Shown here piece after piece: positions 1-8,885 of a DNA stretch of 41,844 nt (positions are counted from its first letter, which is position 1; each line of letters begins with the position of its first letter). The DNA comes from a bacterium (GTDB lineage Bacteria; Planctomycetota; UBA1135; GCA-002686595). A program made the position numbers and the translations under genes. Location of the stretch: NCBI GenBank assembly GCA_024226735.1, contig JAAELL010000254.1, positions 1 to 41,844 on the forward strand. Reading direction: 5' to 3'. The notes under the pieces are model-generated. The model worked only from the letters and a program-made list of their open reading frames with translations, was not told the origin of the DNA and made no database searches.

Positions 1-58
1 CCATGCGCGCACGTCGATTCCGGCCTACGTCCCCTGACACGGATCCGCGCGTCGTGTT

Positions 59-242
59 CTAGTGGTGTGATGCAGACACTTGCGGTCTTATCCCGCGTTC
101 GCGTGTGCGTGCCACAAGGCGCAGCGGCAATGCAACTTCGCTGCCAATACGGTGATACTGGGATTGGTCGCAGGAGCCGCAACGCCGTGGCGCGTGCATG
201 CGGGCCGGGACACGACTGCGAATGTCTGCATCACACCACTAG
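59..242. mobile_element. 184-bp MITE-like element with long terminal inverted repeats
   Basis: Both ends begin CTAGTGGTGTGATGCAGACA reading inward; the first 20 bases are identical, and similarity continues imperfectly for about 55 bp. There is no transposase inside. The outer CTAG on each side fits insertion into a CTAG or TA target: IS630-type elements duplicate TA within CTAG, and IS5-type elements use YTAR sites. A third arm of the same family lies at 41263-41326. One frame is open right across the element and runs into the following secreted-protein gene. The family assignment is inference; the inverted repeat is directly visible. Confidence 0.85.
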
Positions 243-243
243 C

Positions 244-1470
244 ATGCTCCAGCCGATCGGCCTCCTCCTCCTCGCCCCCCCCGTCCTCGCGCAGGTTCAG
301 GAGGGTGACCTCCTGGTCCACACCGGCCCCCCCGAGGAGATCCGCCACTTCCAACCCGACGGCACGCTCGTCGCGCAGACAGCGACCGACGGGGCGAATC
401 GCTGGACGGGCGCGACGTTGACCCGCGGTGGTCTGTGGGCTGCGGCGCACGAGCTGCCGGCCACGGGAGTCAAGCTGTTCGACGCGACGGGCGTCGAGTT
501 GTTGGACTTTCCAACGCCCGAAGTGCTGCTGCCCGGAGAGGTCAACGAGTTCTCCGACGGCACGCTCGCCGTGCTGGATCGAATGGAGGACAACGTCGAC
601 TACTACACGCCACAAGGCGTGCACATCGGATTCGTCGACTTGCCGAACCAGACCGAATTCGTGGCCGGAGCGATCGACGCCAACGACGAGCTGTGGTTGG
701 CCAACCGGGCCGGTAGTACGATCTGGCGTGTCCACCGGGACGGATCCCTGCTCGACGTCTTCACCGCCGGCAACACCCCATGGGACGTCGTCGTCGCCGA
801 CGACGGAACCCTGTGGACGATGGGGAGGGCCAGCGTGACGTCGATGGAAGGACGAGTCCGCCACTACACCCCGGACGGCACGCTCCTGAGCGCGTTCGAT
901 CTGCCGTTCCTCGCATCGGGCATCGGCCTCGCCCCGGACGGGACCCTCTGGCTCTCCAATGCGAGCACGATCCTGAACTTCACTCCGAGCGGCACACAGA
1001 TCGGACAGTTCTCCGCCGGCAACGCGGTCCAACTGTTCACCGTCGCGCGCGGCACGCTCGGGTCGCGCTACTGCTCTCCCGCCAACGCCAACTCGAGCGG
1101 CGTGCCGGCCCGTATCACCGCCGAAGGCAGCCTGTCGGTCGTCGCGAATGACCTGATGCTGCTCGCCGAGGACGTGCCCGTGGGCGAGTTCGGCTACTTC
1201 CTCGTCGGCTCGAACCAGGGCCAGGCCCAGCCCCCCGGCAGCCAAGGCGTCCTCTGCCTCACCTGCGGCTTCCAGGGCTGCTCCGGCATCGGGCGCTACA
1301 CCACCAACATCTTCCAGGGTCCGGTGGGCACGCTCGCCGTCGACTTGACCGCGCTGCCGCTCAGTCCGCCGCAGCCGGTGCTGCCCGGCGAGACGTGGAA
1401 CTTCCAGGCGTGGTTCCGCGACCTCGGCTCGAACAACTTCACGGATGCGGTGTCGCTCACTTTCCTCTGA
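244..1470 (+). CDS. Secreted beta-propeller protein with lineage-specific C-terminal module
   Basis: 408 residues from the ATG at 244. The N-terminus MLQPIGLLLLAPPVLAQ is a short hydrophobic signal-like segment with no basic n-region. Residues about 20-270 carry repeated blades of the type DGTLW..., resembling NHL/SMP-30/Vgb-like propellers. From about residue 272 comes the module found four more times in this window: YCSPANANSSG, then FGYFL, GVLCL, and a final part with GETWNFQAWFRD and NNFTDAVSLTF. The start codon lies 1 base after the inverted-repeat element at 59-242 and has no Shine-Dalgarno sequence, so the original 5' end may have been lost. The frame is also open upstream through the element to an ATG at 67, but that extension would bury the signal peptide. 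The protein is probably exported; its ligand is unknown. Confidence 0.8.
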   Translation: MLQPIGLLLLAPPVLAQVQEGDLLVHTGPPEEIRHFQPDGTLVAQTATDGANRWTGATLTRGGLWAAAHELPATGVKLFDATGVELLDFPTPEVLLPGEVNEFSDGTLAVLDRMEDNVDYYTPQGVHIGFVDLPNQTEFVAGAIDANDELWLANRAGSTIWRVHRDGSLLDVFTAGNTPWDVVVADDGTLWTMGRASVTSMEGRVRHYTPDGTLLSAFDLPFLASGIGLAPDGTLWLSNASTILNFTPSGTQIGQFSAGNAVQLFTVARGTLGSRYCSPANANSSGVPARITAEGSLSVVANDLMLLAEDVPVGEFGYFLVGSNQGQAQPPGSQGVLCLTCGFQGCSGIGRYTTNIFQGPVGTLAVDLTALPLSPPQPVLPGETWNFQAWFRDLGSNNFTDAVSLTFL

Positions 1471-1492
1471 AGCTCGCGACGACGGCCGATAG

Positions 1493-1909
1493 CTACAGAA
1501 GACTCCGCTCCGCGTCCTGCAGCTTCGAGCGGATCGTGTCGCGCGCCGCGCGGAAGCGAAGGAGCATCTCCTCGCGCGCCAACTCCACGTCGTCCGAGGC
1601 CGGGTCCGGGATCGGCCAGTGCAGCCGCTTGGCGCCGCCAAGAAACGCCGGGCAGACTTCCTCCGCGCAAAGCGTGATCACGACGTCGACCGCCTCGGGG
1701 TTGACGTCCTGTACAGACGTCGACGCGTGCGTCGTGAGGTCGATTCCCACCTCGCGCATGACCTCGACCGCGTAGGGATTGACGCGTGAGGGCGCGCTGC
1801 CGGCGCTGGCCACGGTCGCCGCGGCACCGAAGAGCTCGCGGGCGAGCCCCTCGGCCATCTGGCTACGGGCAGAGTTGGCGACGCAAAGGAAGAGGAGGCT
1901 GGGAGACAT
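1493..1909 (-). CDS. arsC: Arsenate reductase, low-molecular-weight phosphatase fold (ArsC type)
   Basis: 138 residues. The P-loop is near the N-terminus: [11 protein letters not shown], with nucleophile Cys9 and the C-x5-R-S pattern of low-molecular-weight phosphatases and thioredoxin-coupled arsenate reductases. Cys81 and Cys86 (TLCAEEVC) are placed like the two redox cysteines of the pI258-type ArsC, and WPIPDPA supplies the general-acid Asp102. The expected role is cytoplasmic reduction of arsenate to arsenite. The ATG at 1909 begins directly with the fold, so longer upstream frames are unlikely. No arsR, arsB or acr3 gene is adjacent. A protein-tyrosine phosphatase role is less likely given the extra cysteines. 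The 266 bases between this gene and the next on the same strand hold nothing I recognise. Confidence 0.85.
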   Translation of the reverse strand: MSPSLLFLCVANSARSQMAEGLARELFGAAATVASAGSAPSRVNPYAVEVMREVGIDLTTHASTSVQDVNPEAVDVVITLCAEEVCPAFLGGAKRLHWPIPDPASDDVELAREEMLLRFRAARDTIRSKLQDAERSLL

Positions 1910-2175
1910 GTTGATCGGACGCGGGGTTCCGTGGAGACTCGTGCGCGTATCCTCGCCCACCCCGGTCACATTTTCGAGCACCTGTCGCATACGCCGGAAT
2001 GAGCGCCCGTCCTGCCCATGCCGCGCCGGCCCTCGCGCAGATCCTGCTCCTTCGTCGTCCACAAGGCCGCCGGGCGCGCGACGCTCGACGTGTTCTGTGC
2101 ACACTTCAAGATCGATCCCCGCGCCCCGGGACCCCGATGCCGCAGCGTTCGTGAGCGGCCGCCGCGGCTAGTGAA

Positions 2176-2658
2176 TCACCGGCTGTGCGACTCGTCGATC
2201 CACTTCTCCTCGGGCTCGGACCAGCTCGAGACGAGGCCACCTTCGAAGTGGACCTCGCGGCCGATGCGCGTGCGGAAGAGCTGGAACGTACGGTGGGTCT
2301 CGGGCGGCGTCGCGTTCTCGACGCCCTCGGCGACGGCGCGCTCGTACTCGTACATCTCGGCGCGGTACTCGGTGGCCGACTTCTCCTCGCGCACCGTGTC
2401 CTTGTGCGTGACGTGGAAGTACCAGACCTCGGTGTCGCCTATCAGTTCCGTGCGGTCCGCGTTGCCGAGCGCGAGGTAGACCTGTGTCTTGTCGAACCCC
2501 TTGTCGATGCGATTCGATTTGATGAACGCCTGGACCTCGAGCGCGTACGAGTCGAACAGCTCTTGGTTGTCGTCGATCCGCGCCTGAGTCGCGCTACAGG
2601 CGGAGAGGGCGAGGAAAGCCACCGCGGTGGCCAGGCGGGTCCATCGATCGGGGTGCAT
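2176..2658 (-). CDS. Lipoprotein of unknown function
   Basis: 160 residues from the ATG at 2658. The start MHPDRWTRLATAVAFL leads into a lipobox LSAC with Cys21, so this should be a lipid-anchored envelope protein. The mature part is charged and carries a stretch FDKTQVYLALGNADRTE followed by EVWYFHVTHKD. This resembles the small outer-membrane-assembly fold in which a protein with an 'operation of this gate' type sequence is followed by a beta-strand (SmpA/BamE-like and DUF-type lipoproteins), but I cannot assign a family firmly. Longer frames upstream are rejected because the signal peptide begins at this Met. Confidence 0.75.
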   Translation of the reverse strand: MHPDRWTRLATAVAFLALSACSATQARIDDNQELFDSYALEVQAFIKSNRIDKGFDKTQVYLALGNADRTELIGDTEVWYFHVTHKDTVREEKSATEYRAEMYEYERAVAEGVENATPPETHRTFQLFRTRIGREVHFEGGLVSSWSEPEEKWIDESHSR

Positions 2659-2787
2659 GGTCGTTGCTCTTCGTCGAGACGGGGTGATCGTTCGAGGCCC
2701 CGGGAGTGACGGAGCCGTTCGATTCGCTCCCCTTCGACGCCGAAGCAAGCGCCTCTTGAACCATTGGCGAAAACCCTCTTTGAGACG

Positions 2788-5444
2788 CTACCGCGTCCAC
2801 TCGACGTCGCCCGCCGTGATCAGCTCGACACCGCGTAGCGTCAGCCGGCGCACCCTCTGGCCGCCCGCGTCGGTCAGGAACACGCCCCCGACCTTGGCCC
2901 CTCCTTCGAATGCCGCGTTCTCGAACGCCGCCACGGCGATGTGCGCGCCGTCCGGCGACCAGCACGCGATCTCCGCCCCGTGGTCCGGGCTGACGTCGAT
3001 CGCCAGCTCGCTCGAGCCATCCACCGCTAGGACGCGAATCGAGACGCCTCCGCCCAGCTCGCCGCGTGCGTCGAGGTGCTTGGCGAGCACCTTCTTCCCG
3101 TCCGGACTGAACCGCGGGTACCAGTAATACTGCTCTCGCCTGCGTGCGAGCGAGCGCAAGGCGCTGCCATCCGCGGCGGACAGGAAGAGCTGGGACCCCG
3201 TCCAGTGCGCGTGCGTGTCCCAGTGCATCGCGAGCCGCCCGTCCGCCGCGACGTCCCACACGTCGTACTTCGCCGGTACGGCGAGCTCCTCGGTCTTGCC
3301 ATCAGCGAGCGTCAAGCGCCACTTATCCGTCTCCTGCTGCCAGTACTGCTGGCCCGAGTAGTGCCGCGGAGTTGCGCCCCCCGATCGACGATCAGCGCGT
3401 CCGAGGTCGGCAGCCACACAGCTGAGTTGTAGCCCGCGAGCTCGATCGGCTCGACGCCCGGCGAGCTGGCCACGACCCTCACCGTGCCGTCGGATCCGCT
3501 GATCGCGTATCGAGTCCCGTCCGGCGCCGCACGGGCCGTCGCCCCTCCGCGCATGATCGTGTCCCAGCGACCCGACTCGAGGTCGACACGGAACACGCCG
3601 TACTGCTCCTCGTCCGTGCCGACTCGCACGCCGCCGTAGAACAGGAGCCGACCGTCGAGCGGCTCGTCCAGAGACTCGTCCGGTCGCGCCCAGACGACGC
3701 TCGCCCGCGGCGCCTCCTCCTCGATCGTGCTCGCGGGCCGGCCGTCCGCGGTCGTGCCGTCGAGCCGCTCGTAGCCCTCGGGGTCGAGGGGCAGCGTCAT
3801 GGTCTGCGTCGACGTCCCCGGGATCCAGCCGATCTCGCGCTCGAAGCGACGGTACTTCCCGTCCGGAGCCGAGGCGCGGATGCCCAGGCGGTCGCAGGCA
3901 TAGACCGGAGCGGAGAACCGCCCGCGCTCGCCAGTCACGCGCTGGGCGCGGCCGAGGAACCGGCCGTCGCGCCAGAACGAGAAGATCACCGTAGCTCCCG
4001 CGATCGGCTTCGCACTGCCCCCGACGACGACAGTGCCCTCCACCGCTCGTGGCTCGGTCGCTGTCCACGCCAGGTGCGGCGGCGGCGCGTCCCCAACTGC
4101 CACCGTCCAGCGCTGGAGGGCCGCACGCGCGTCGTCGAGCTCGACGATGAGCTCGGTGTTCGAGCTCGCCCCGCGAATCACGAAAGCGCCCTCCGCGTCG
4201 GTCTCGATCGAGTCCGGCCAGGCGCGCAAGCCGGTCGGGGGTTCGACGAAGGGATAGCTGTCGTCTTCGCCGCCGACCGTGCGCAGGCTGCGAACCGACA
4301 GCCGCGCCCGCGCCAACGGCTCGCCTCCGGCATCGACGAGGCGCCCTTGGATCGGCACTTCATCGGGGATCGTCAGCTCAACCTCGTGCGGACGCGAGCC
4401 GGCCTCGAGATAGCGGAAGGCGAGGCCGCGCCCGGGCGTGTAGACGAAGAGCTCCAGCGCAATGCCCACTTCCGCGTCGAGCCGCGGGATGCGCAGGAGG
4501 AAGCGCCCATCCGCGCCAGTCCTCGCCCTTCCCACGGCCTGCGTCGCGAGGCTGCCCGCGAGCGGGTGATCGGCGGCGCGCCGCGTGAGGTGGACGGCGC
4601 CCGCTTCCGCGTCCGCGACGGGCCGCCCGTTCGCATCGACGGCGCGCCCTTCGATCGTCACATCGTCCGTACCGGCGGCCGAGCGACGGACCATCGGCGC
4701 GTGCACGGGTGCGCGCAACAGGTCGGGCGCGGCGATCCCCGCGCTGGCGATGTTCGTGGCGCTCAGGGCAGGATCGGTTGCCGCCGGGCCTTCCTCGGAG
4801 GGCGCCGCGATCCCAAGCGCCGCCACGAGAACGGCAGCGGCACTCGCGGCGACCAGGGCCCCCCCCGTCCAGGACCCGACGGACACCGCGGCTTCGCGGC
4901 CACGGGCGGCCCCGCGCACGAGGGGGAGGAACGCGACGCACCACGTCTCGCGCCCGCCCCAGCTCACATCGAGGTCGGCGCGCAGCGTCTCGAGCGCGCG
5001 CTTGATGCGGCTGCGGACGGTCGCGGCCGGCACGCCCTGTAGCGCGGCGATGCGCGCGGGTGATTCCTGCTCGTAGTAACGCAACAGGATCGTCGAGCGC
5101 GCGGGTTCCTTCAGTGCAAGCACCGCGTCGACGAGGGTGCGCTGCAGCTCCGCGTTCTCGACGAGACGCGCCGCGGACGGCGTCGCCTCCTCGCGCGCGA
5201 CGGCACGCTCGCGCCCCAGGCGGCGGCTGGCCGCCCGCTGCTGCAGGCGGGCGAAGTTCCCGAGGACCCGCCCCAGCCAAGGACGCAGCGGTCGGTCGAG
5301 CCCGGGCTGGCGGCGCAGCGCGGCTTCCCACGTGTCTTGGACCGCGTCCTCGGCGGCGGCCGGATCGGGGATCAGGTGGTGCGCGAGGCTCTTGACCCAG
5401 GGGGCGTGCTCGAGGAGATGACGGGTGCGTTCGGGCTCTTGCAT
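2788..5444 (-). CDS. Membrane-anchored ECF sigma factor fused to carboxypeptidase-regulatory and TolB-like propeller regions (frameshifted)
   Basis: From the ATG at 5444 the frame runs 710 residues to 3312. Residues about 1-160 hold sigma-70 regions 2 and 4 (AEDAVQDTWEAALRR; PARIAALQGVPAATVRSRIKRALE). A single hydrophobic helix follows at about 193-214, then Ala/Gly-rich carboxypeptidase-regulatory-like repeats, then beta-propeller blades. At the run of six C on the + strand (3377-3382) the frame breaks. Adding one base restores ...LIVDRGGATPRHYSGQQYW, which continues as PD40/TolB-like blades (YYWYPRFSPDGKKVL; IACWSPDGAHIAVAA) to the stop at 2788. The restored protein would be about 885 residues. 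The break may be real or a homopolymer sequencing error. The architecture suggests a sigma domain inside the cell tethered to an outside sensor; that role is inference. A second protein with the same plan is at 28537-30987. Confidence 0.8.
3377..3382. other. Frameshift site in a six-base homopolymer
   Basis: A run of six C on the + strand (six G in the coding sense). Upstream and downstream coding are in different frames; one extra G joins both parts into a continuous beta-propeller sequence. A homopolymer is a common place for both phase variation and long-read error. Confidence 0.65.
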
Positions 5445-5604
5445 ATCGGCTCTTCCATGCCGCTGACGCCCCAGCGTTGCAGACAGATCCAGTTTCTTGA
5501 ACCCCCGCGGTTCTTCTTGTTGGAGCCCCCCGCTCGATCTCGCTCTCCCCCCCGACAGAGGATCGAAGAGTCCTCCTACGGCTCGCCTCACATCCACCAC
5601 TCAG

Positions 5605-6190
5605 TTGGAAAGACCGCGATCGTCCACACCGACAACCCGTCGCCCAGCGCGGACGCGGTGCTGTTCAAGCACGGTGACCCGATCCTGGCCGAGGGGGACC
5701 CGGCGCCCGGAACGGCCGCCCAAACGGTCCTTGAACTGCGCGACTGCGACCTCAACGACAACCTCGCCGTTCTCACTGAGCTGACGGGCGGCTTCGCCCT
5801 GTACTACGCCGCACCGGGAACCCGGCCGTCAGCGAGGCCTTCGACGTCAGCCTGACCAGCGCCAACGCGTTCGGCGTCCGGACGTCCGACGCTCCCGCGG
5901 GCCAGTTCGCCTACTACCTCGCGTCGATGAACACGGGCGCCTTCCCGTTCCCCGGCGGGAGCCAAGGCGTGCTGTGTTTGTCCAACCCCATCGCACGCTT
6001 CGTCACGCAGGTCGGCCAGATCGCTCCGAACGGGACGTTCACCCGGCCGATCGACCTGACCGCGATCCCGATGTCGCCTCCCGTCGCCGTCGCGCAGGGT
6101 GATACGTGGCACTTCCAGTGCTGGTTCCGCGACCAGAACCCCGGCTCGACGAGCAACTTCTCGCGACCGGTTTCGGTGACCTTCCGGTGA
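5605..6190 (+). pseudogene. Remnant of a secreted protein with the shared C-terminal module
   Basis: No start codon or signal peptide is visible. Coding-like sequence begins around IVHTDNPSPSADAV and HGDPILAEGDPAPG, of a kind seen in repeat-rich secreted proteins, and runs to about 5815. A frame change at about 5813-5822 leads into the C-terminal module (GQFAYYL, GGSQGVLCL, GDTWHFQCWFRD, SNFSRPVSVTF), ending in TGA at 6188-6190. The conserved YCxPAxPNSxG part of the module is missing or reduced. The gene is therefore truncated at the 5' end, frameshifted and internally deleted. A convincing terminator hairpin still follows it. Confidence 0.65.
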
Positions 6191-6217
6191 GACGCTAACC
6201 CGAAGCCGATTCGTGTT

Positions 6218-6252
6218 GGCCGCCGCGATCCCCTGGGTTCGCGGCGGCCTTT
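6218..6252 (+). terminator. Rho-independent-type terminator hairpin
   Basis: Arms GGCCGCCGCGA (6218-6228) and TCGCGGCGGCC (6239-6249) form a perfect 11-bp stem with a 10-base loop, followed directly by TTT. It sits 28 bases after the stop of the decayed secreted-protein gene and before the sigma-factor gene at 6295. Confidence 0.7.
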
Positions 6253-6294
6253 CGTCGACTCGGGTGGACGGAATGGAGAGAGCGGACTACGTTC

Positions 6295-6882
6295 ATGGGC
6301 GTGAGCCTCGATGCACGCCACGCGACCGAGCTGTTGAACCGGATGCACTCCGGAGACGTGGGCGCCGCCGATGAGCTGTTTCCGCTCTTGTACGAAGAGC
6401 TGAGGAACGTCGCCGGAGCCTGCATGGCGCGCGAGCGGACCGACCACACGCTGCAGCCGACCGAGCTCGTCCACGAGATCTGGTTGCGGACGCTCAGCGG
6501 CGAAGAGATGCGCCAGTTCAACGGCCGCGCGCACTTCGTCCGCGCCGCGGCACGCGCGATGCGCCACGTCCTGGTCGACCACGCCCGCGCCCGCCAGGCG
6601 CAGAAACGCGGCAGCGGCGAGCCCGTCGTCGCGCTCGACGCGGTCATGCACTCGTTCGAGGATCGCGGCCTCGACGTCGTCGAGCTGAACGACGCGCTCG
6701 AGTGGCTGCAGAGCACGGACGCCGAGCTGGCGCGGATGGTCGAGCTGCGCTACTTCGCGGGGCTGTCCATCGCCGAGACGGCCGAAGTCCTCGACGTCTC
6801 GACGACGACGGTCGAGCGCGGATGGCGCGTCGCCCGGACGTGGTTGCGGCGTGCGCTGCCGGAAGCCGGCGAAGCGACGTGA
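6295..6882 (+). CDS. ECF-type sigma factor, TIGR02999-like
   Basis: 195 residues. The N-terminal part (DELFPLLYEELRNVAG; HTLQPTELVHEIWLR) and FNGRAHFVRAAARAMRHVLVDHAR match the characteristic region-2 pattern of the TIGR02999 sigma family, which is abundant in planctomycetes. Region 4 is ELRYFAGLSIAETAEVLDVS followed by TTVERGWRVARTWLRR. In other genomes this family is often encoded next to Ser/Thr kinases; here the 0.5 kb downstream has at most a weak antisense resemblance to such a kinase. No anti-sigma gene is adjacent. The ATG at 6295 is the first Met before the conserved start of the domain. Confidence 0.85.
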   Translation: MGVSLDARHATELLNRMHSGDVGAADELFPLLYEELRNVAGACMARERTDHTLQPTELVHEIWLRTLSGEEMRQFNGRAHFVRAAARAMRHVLVDHARARQAQKRGSGEPVVALDAVMHSFEDRGLDVVELNDALEWLQSTDAELARMVELRYFAGLSIAETAEVLDVSTTTVERGWRVARTWLRRALPEAGEAT

Positions 6883-7410
6883 CGCTCGATTCGATGGGTG
6901 CAGCCGCGTGGTCGCGCCGTGGAGGTCTCGCGTGAGGCCTGCGCGCCGCGAGACCCTCCTCGAGCGTGACCTCGGCGGCGTCGATCCCTGCGCCCAGAGG
7001 CAAGCTGTGCTCGACCTCGCCCTCGTCGCCCGCCAGCATCTCGAGCCCGACCGCCAAGAGGCGCGGCTCGTCACCGAGCCGCTCCTCCGGGTCACGCCTG
7101 CGCGACCCGGGCGTGCGCTCCAGCACGTCCTCGAGCGCACCACGCACGCGCGTCCAGCCCGTCTTGTCGAGGTCGGGGAAAGGGCATCGAGCCATGTCCT
7201 CCCATGGTACCGGAGCGGTGCGCGCTGCCGGATGACGGCGAAGCGAGGCGCGCTGGCCACCGCGTGTGCCGCAAGGGCGCGCGTCTCCGTCCCCCAAAGT
7301 ATCCGCCCCTTCAAGATCGCCCTCCGCGGTCGCGCGCGAACGCCACGCGTGCAATCGGGGTTAGAGCTGTGATTCTTCGCCTCGATCACTTCGAGTATGA
7401 TCGCGCGCGA
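6883..7410. other. Gene-poor stretch with a possible kinase N-terminal remnant
   Basis: This 528-base stretch has no clear complete gene. On the - strand, starting at an ATG at 7195 preceded by GGAGG (only 2 bases from it), a frame reads MARCPFPDLDKTGWTRVRG... then LEDVLERTPGSR and GDEPRLLAVGLEMLAGDE. It loosely resembles the region before the kinase domain in planctomycete Ser/Thr kinases that accompany TIGR02999 sigma factors. No kinase domain follows. I saw no molybdenum-cofactor riboswitch or ModE-like palindrome upstream of modA. Confidence 0.3.
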
Positions 7411-8181
7411 ATGGTCCACCTGACGTCGCGAGTCGCCGCCCTCCTCCTGCTCGCCCTGGCCTCGTGTGGAGGCGGTGGCGGCGGCAAGAAGCACATCAAG
7501 GTCTTTGCGGCCGCGAGCCTCCGCGACGCGCTCACCGAGCTCGCGCGCGACTACCAGGAGCGCACGGGGACCGAGCCGATCCTCAACCTCGGCTCGTCCG
7601 GCCTCCTGGCCGTGCAAATCGAACGCGGCGGGCGCGCCGACCTCTTCTTGTCCGCCGGTGAGCGAGAAGTGGAACGGTTGATCACGGCGGAGCTCGCCCT
7701 CGCGGACACGCGCGTCGACCTCTTGTCGAACCAGCTGGTCGTCATCGTGCCGACGGGCGGACGGAAACTGACTTCGGCCGCCGACCTCGATGGGCCCTGG
7801 CTCGAACGTCTGTCGATCGCCAACCCCGACGGCGTCCCCGCCGGTCGCTACGCCAAGGCCTGGCTCGAGGACACGGGACTCTGGGAAGGCGTGAAAGAGC
7901 GCCTCCTGCCCGGGCTCGACGTCCGTGCCGCACTCGCGGCGGTCGAGCACGGAGGAGCGGACGCCGGCATCGTCTACCGCACGGACGCGGCGTTGAGCTC
8001 GGACGTCGAGGTCGCCTTCGAGGTCCCGATCGAAGAGGGTCCGCGCATCCTGTACCCCGCCGTCGTCCCTTCCGGTCGCCCGCGGATCCACAAGGCTCAG
8101 CGGTTCCTCGACTTCCTGCGAGAGCCGAGTTCGGCGAGCGTCTTCGAACGCTATGGTTTCGTCGTCCATCAGCCAAAATAG
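7411..8181 (+). CDS. modA: Molybdate ABC transporter substrate-binding lipoprotein
   Basis: 256 residues. The signal MVHLTSRVAALLLLALASC ends in a lipobox, LASC, followed by a poly-Gly linker, so the protein should be lipid-anchored outside the inner membrane. Family signatures include VFAAASLRDALTELA near the start, SSGLLAVQIERGGRADLFLSA, and a late GADAGIVYRTDA. These fit ModA-type binding proteins for molybdate or tungstate. The start is the ATG at 7411; upstream frames lack signal features. modB follows 17 bases after the stop, and modC overlaps modB, so the three form an operon. Tungstate specificity cannot be excluded from sequence alone. Confidence 0.88.
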   Translation: MVHLTSRVAALLLLALASCGGGGGGKKHIKVFAAASLRDALTELARDYQERTGTEPILNLGSSGLLAVQIERGGRADLFLSAGEREVERLITAELALADTRVDLLSNQLVVIVPTGGRKLTSAADLDGPWLERLSIANPDGVPAGRYAKAWLEDTGLWEGVKERLLPGLDVRAALAAVEHGGADAGIVYRTDAALSSDVEVAFEVPIEEGPRILYPAVVPSGRPRIHKAQRFLDFLREPSSASVFERYGFVVHQPK

Positions 8182-8198
8182 GCCGCAGCGGACGATCG

Positions 8199-8885
8199 AT
8201 GGAAAGCTGGTCGGAAGCCCTCATCCCACTCTGGCTCAGCCTCAAGATTGCGGGCCTCGCAACTCTGTTGACGGTCGTTCCGGGAACGCTTTGCGGGCTC
8301 GTGCTCGCGCGGCGCAGCTTTCCAGGCAAGGCGATCGTCGAGACGATCGTCGAGCTGCCGCTCGTGTTGCCCCCCACCGCCGTCGGGTTGGCGCTGCTCT
8401 CGCTCCTCGGACGGCACGGTCCGCTAGGCCGCGAATCCCTCGGTTTCGACCTGCACCTGATCTTCACGTGGAAGGGCGCGGTCCTCGCGTCGGCGGTCAT
8501 GTCGTTTCCGCTCGTGGCGCGCACCGCGCGCGTCGCGTTCGAGGGCGTCGATCCGAGGCTCGAGTGGATGGCCGCGTCGCTCGGCATGTCGCGCATGCGG
8601 GTCAAATGGGCCGTCACGCTGCCCCTCGCCGCGCGTGGATTGACGGCGGCGACCCTGCTCGGCTTCAGCCGTGCGCTCGGTGAGTTCGGCGCGACGGCGC
8701 TCGTCGCGGGCAACATCCCGGGCCGCACGCAGACGCTCGCTATCGCCATCTTCGATGACATCCAGAACGGGCGCAACGAGCGCGCGATGATCCTGCTCGC
8801 GATCGCCGTCGTCCTGGCGTTCGCCGCCGTATCGACGGTGGGTTGGCTGCACCGCAAGGACCAGAGGCTACGCTCGAAGACGTGA
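8199..8885 (+). CDS. modB: Molybdate ABC transporter permease
   Basis: 228 residues with about five to six membrane helices. The permease coupling (EAA) loop is visible as EWMAASLGMSRMRVKWAVTL followed by PLAARGLTAA, and the family signature SRALGEFGATALVAGNIPG comes right after. Length and motifs are typical of ModB. It forms the membrane channel that takes molybdate from the ModA-like lipoprotein and works with the ATPase encoded next. Its stop TGA (8883-8885) overlaps the probable GTG start of modC, indicating translational coupling. Confidence 0.9.
   Translation: MESWSEALIPLWLSLKIAGLATLLTVVPGTLCGLVLARRSFPGKAIVETIVELPLVLPPTAVGLALLSLLGRHGPLGRESLGFDLHLIFTWKGAVLASAVMSFPLVARTARVAFEGVDPRLEWMAASLGMSRMRVKWAVTLPLAARGLTAATLLGFSRALGEFGATALVAGNIPGRTQTLAIAIFDDIQNGRNERAMILLAIAVVLAFAAVSTVGWLHRKDQRLRSKT

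Noticed and set aside
88..1641. A 517-codon - strand frame opposite the first secreted-protein gene
   Set aside because: Shadow of the real gene; the + strand protein has a clear shared C-terminal module.
7196..7410. Molybdenum-cofactor riboswitch or ModE site before modA
   Set aside because: No matching helices or palindromic operator could be found by eye.
5914..8169. A 751-codon open frame on the - strand across the sigma factor and modA
   Set aside because: It is antisense to well-supported genes, Arg-rich and low in recognisable motifs; high GC makes long spurious frames. Only the short kinase-like stretch near 7000-7195 was kept, as tentative.
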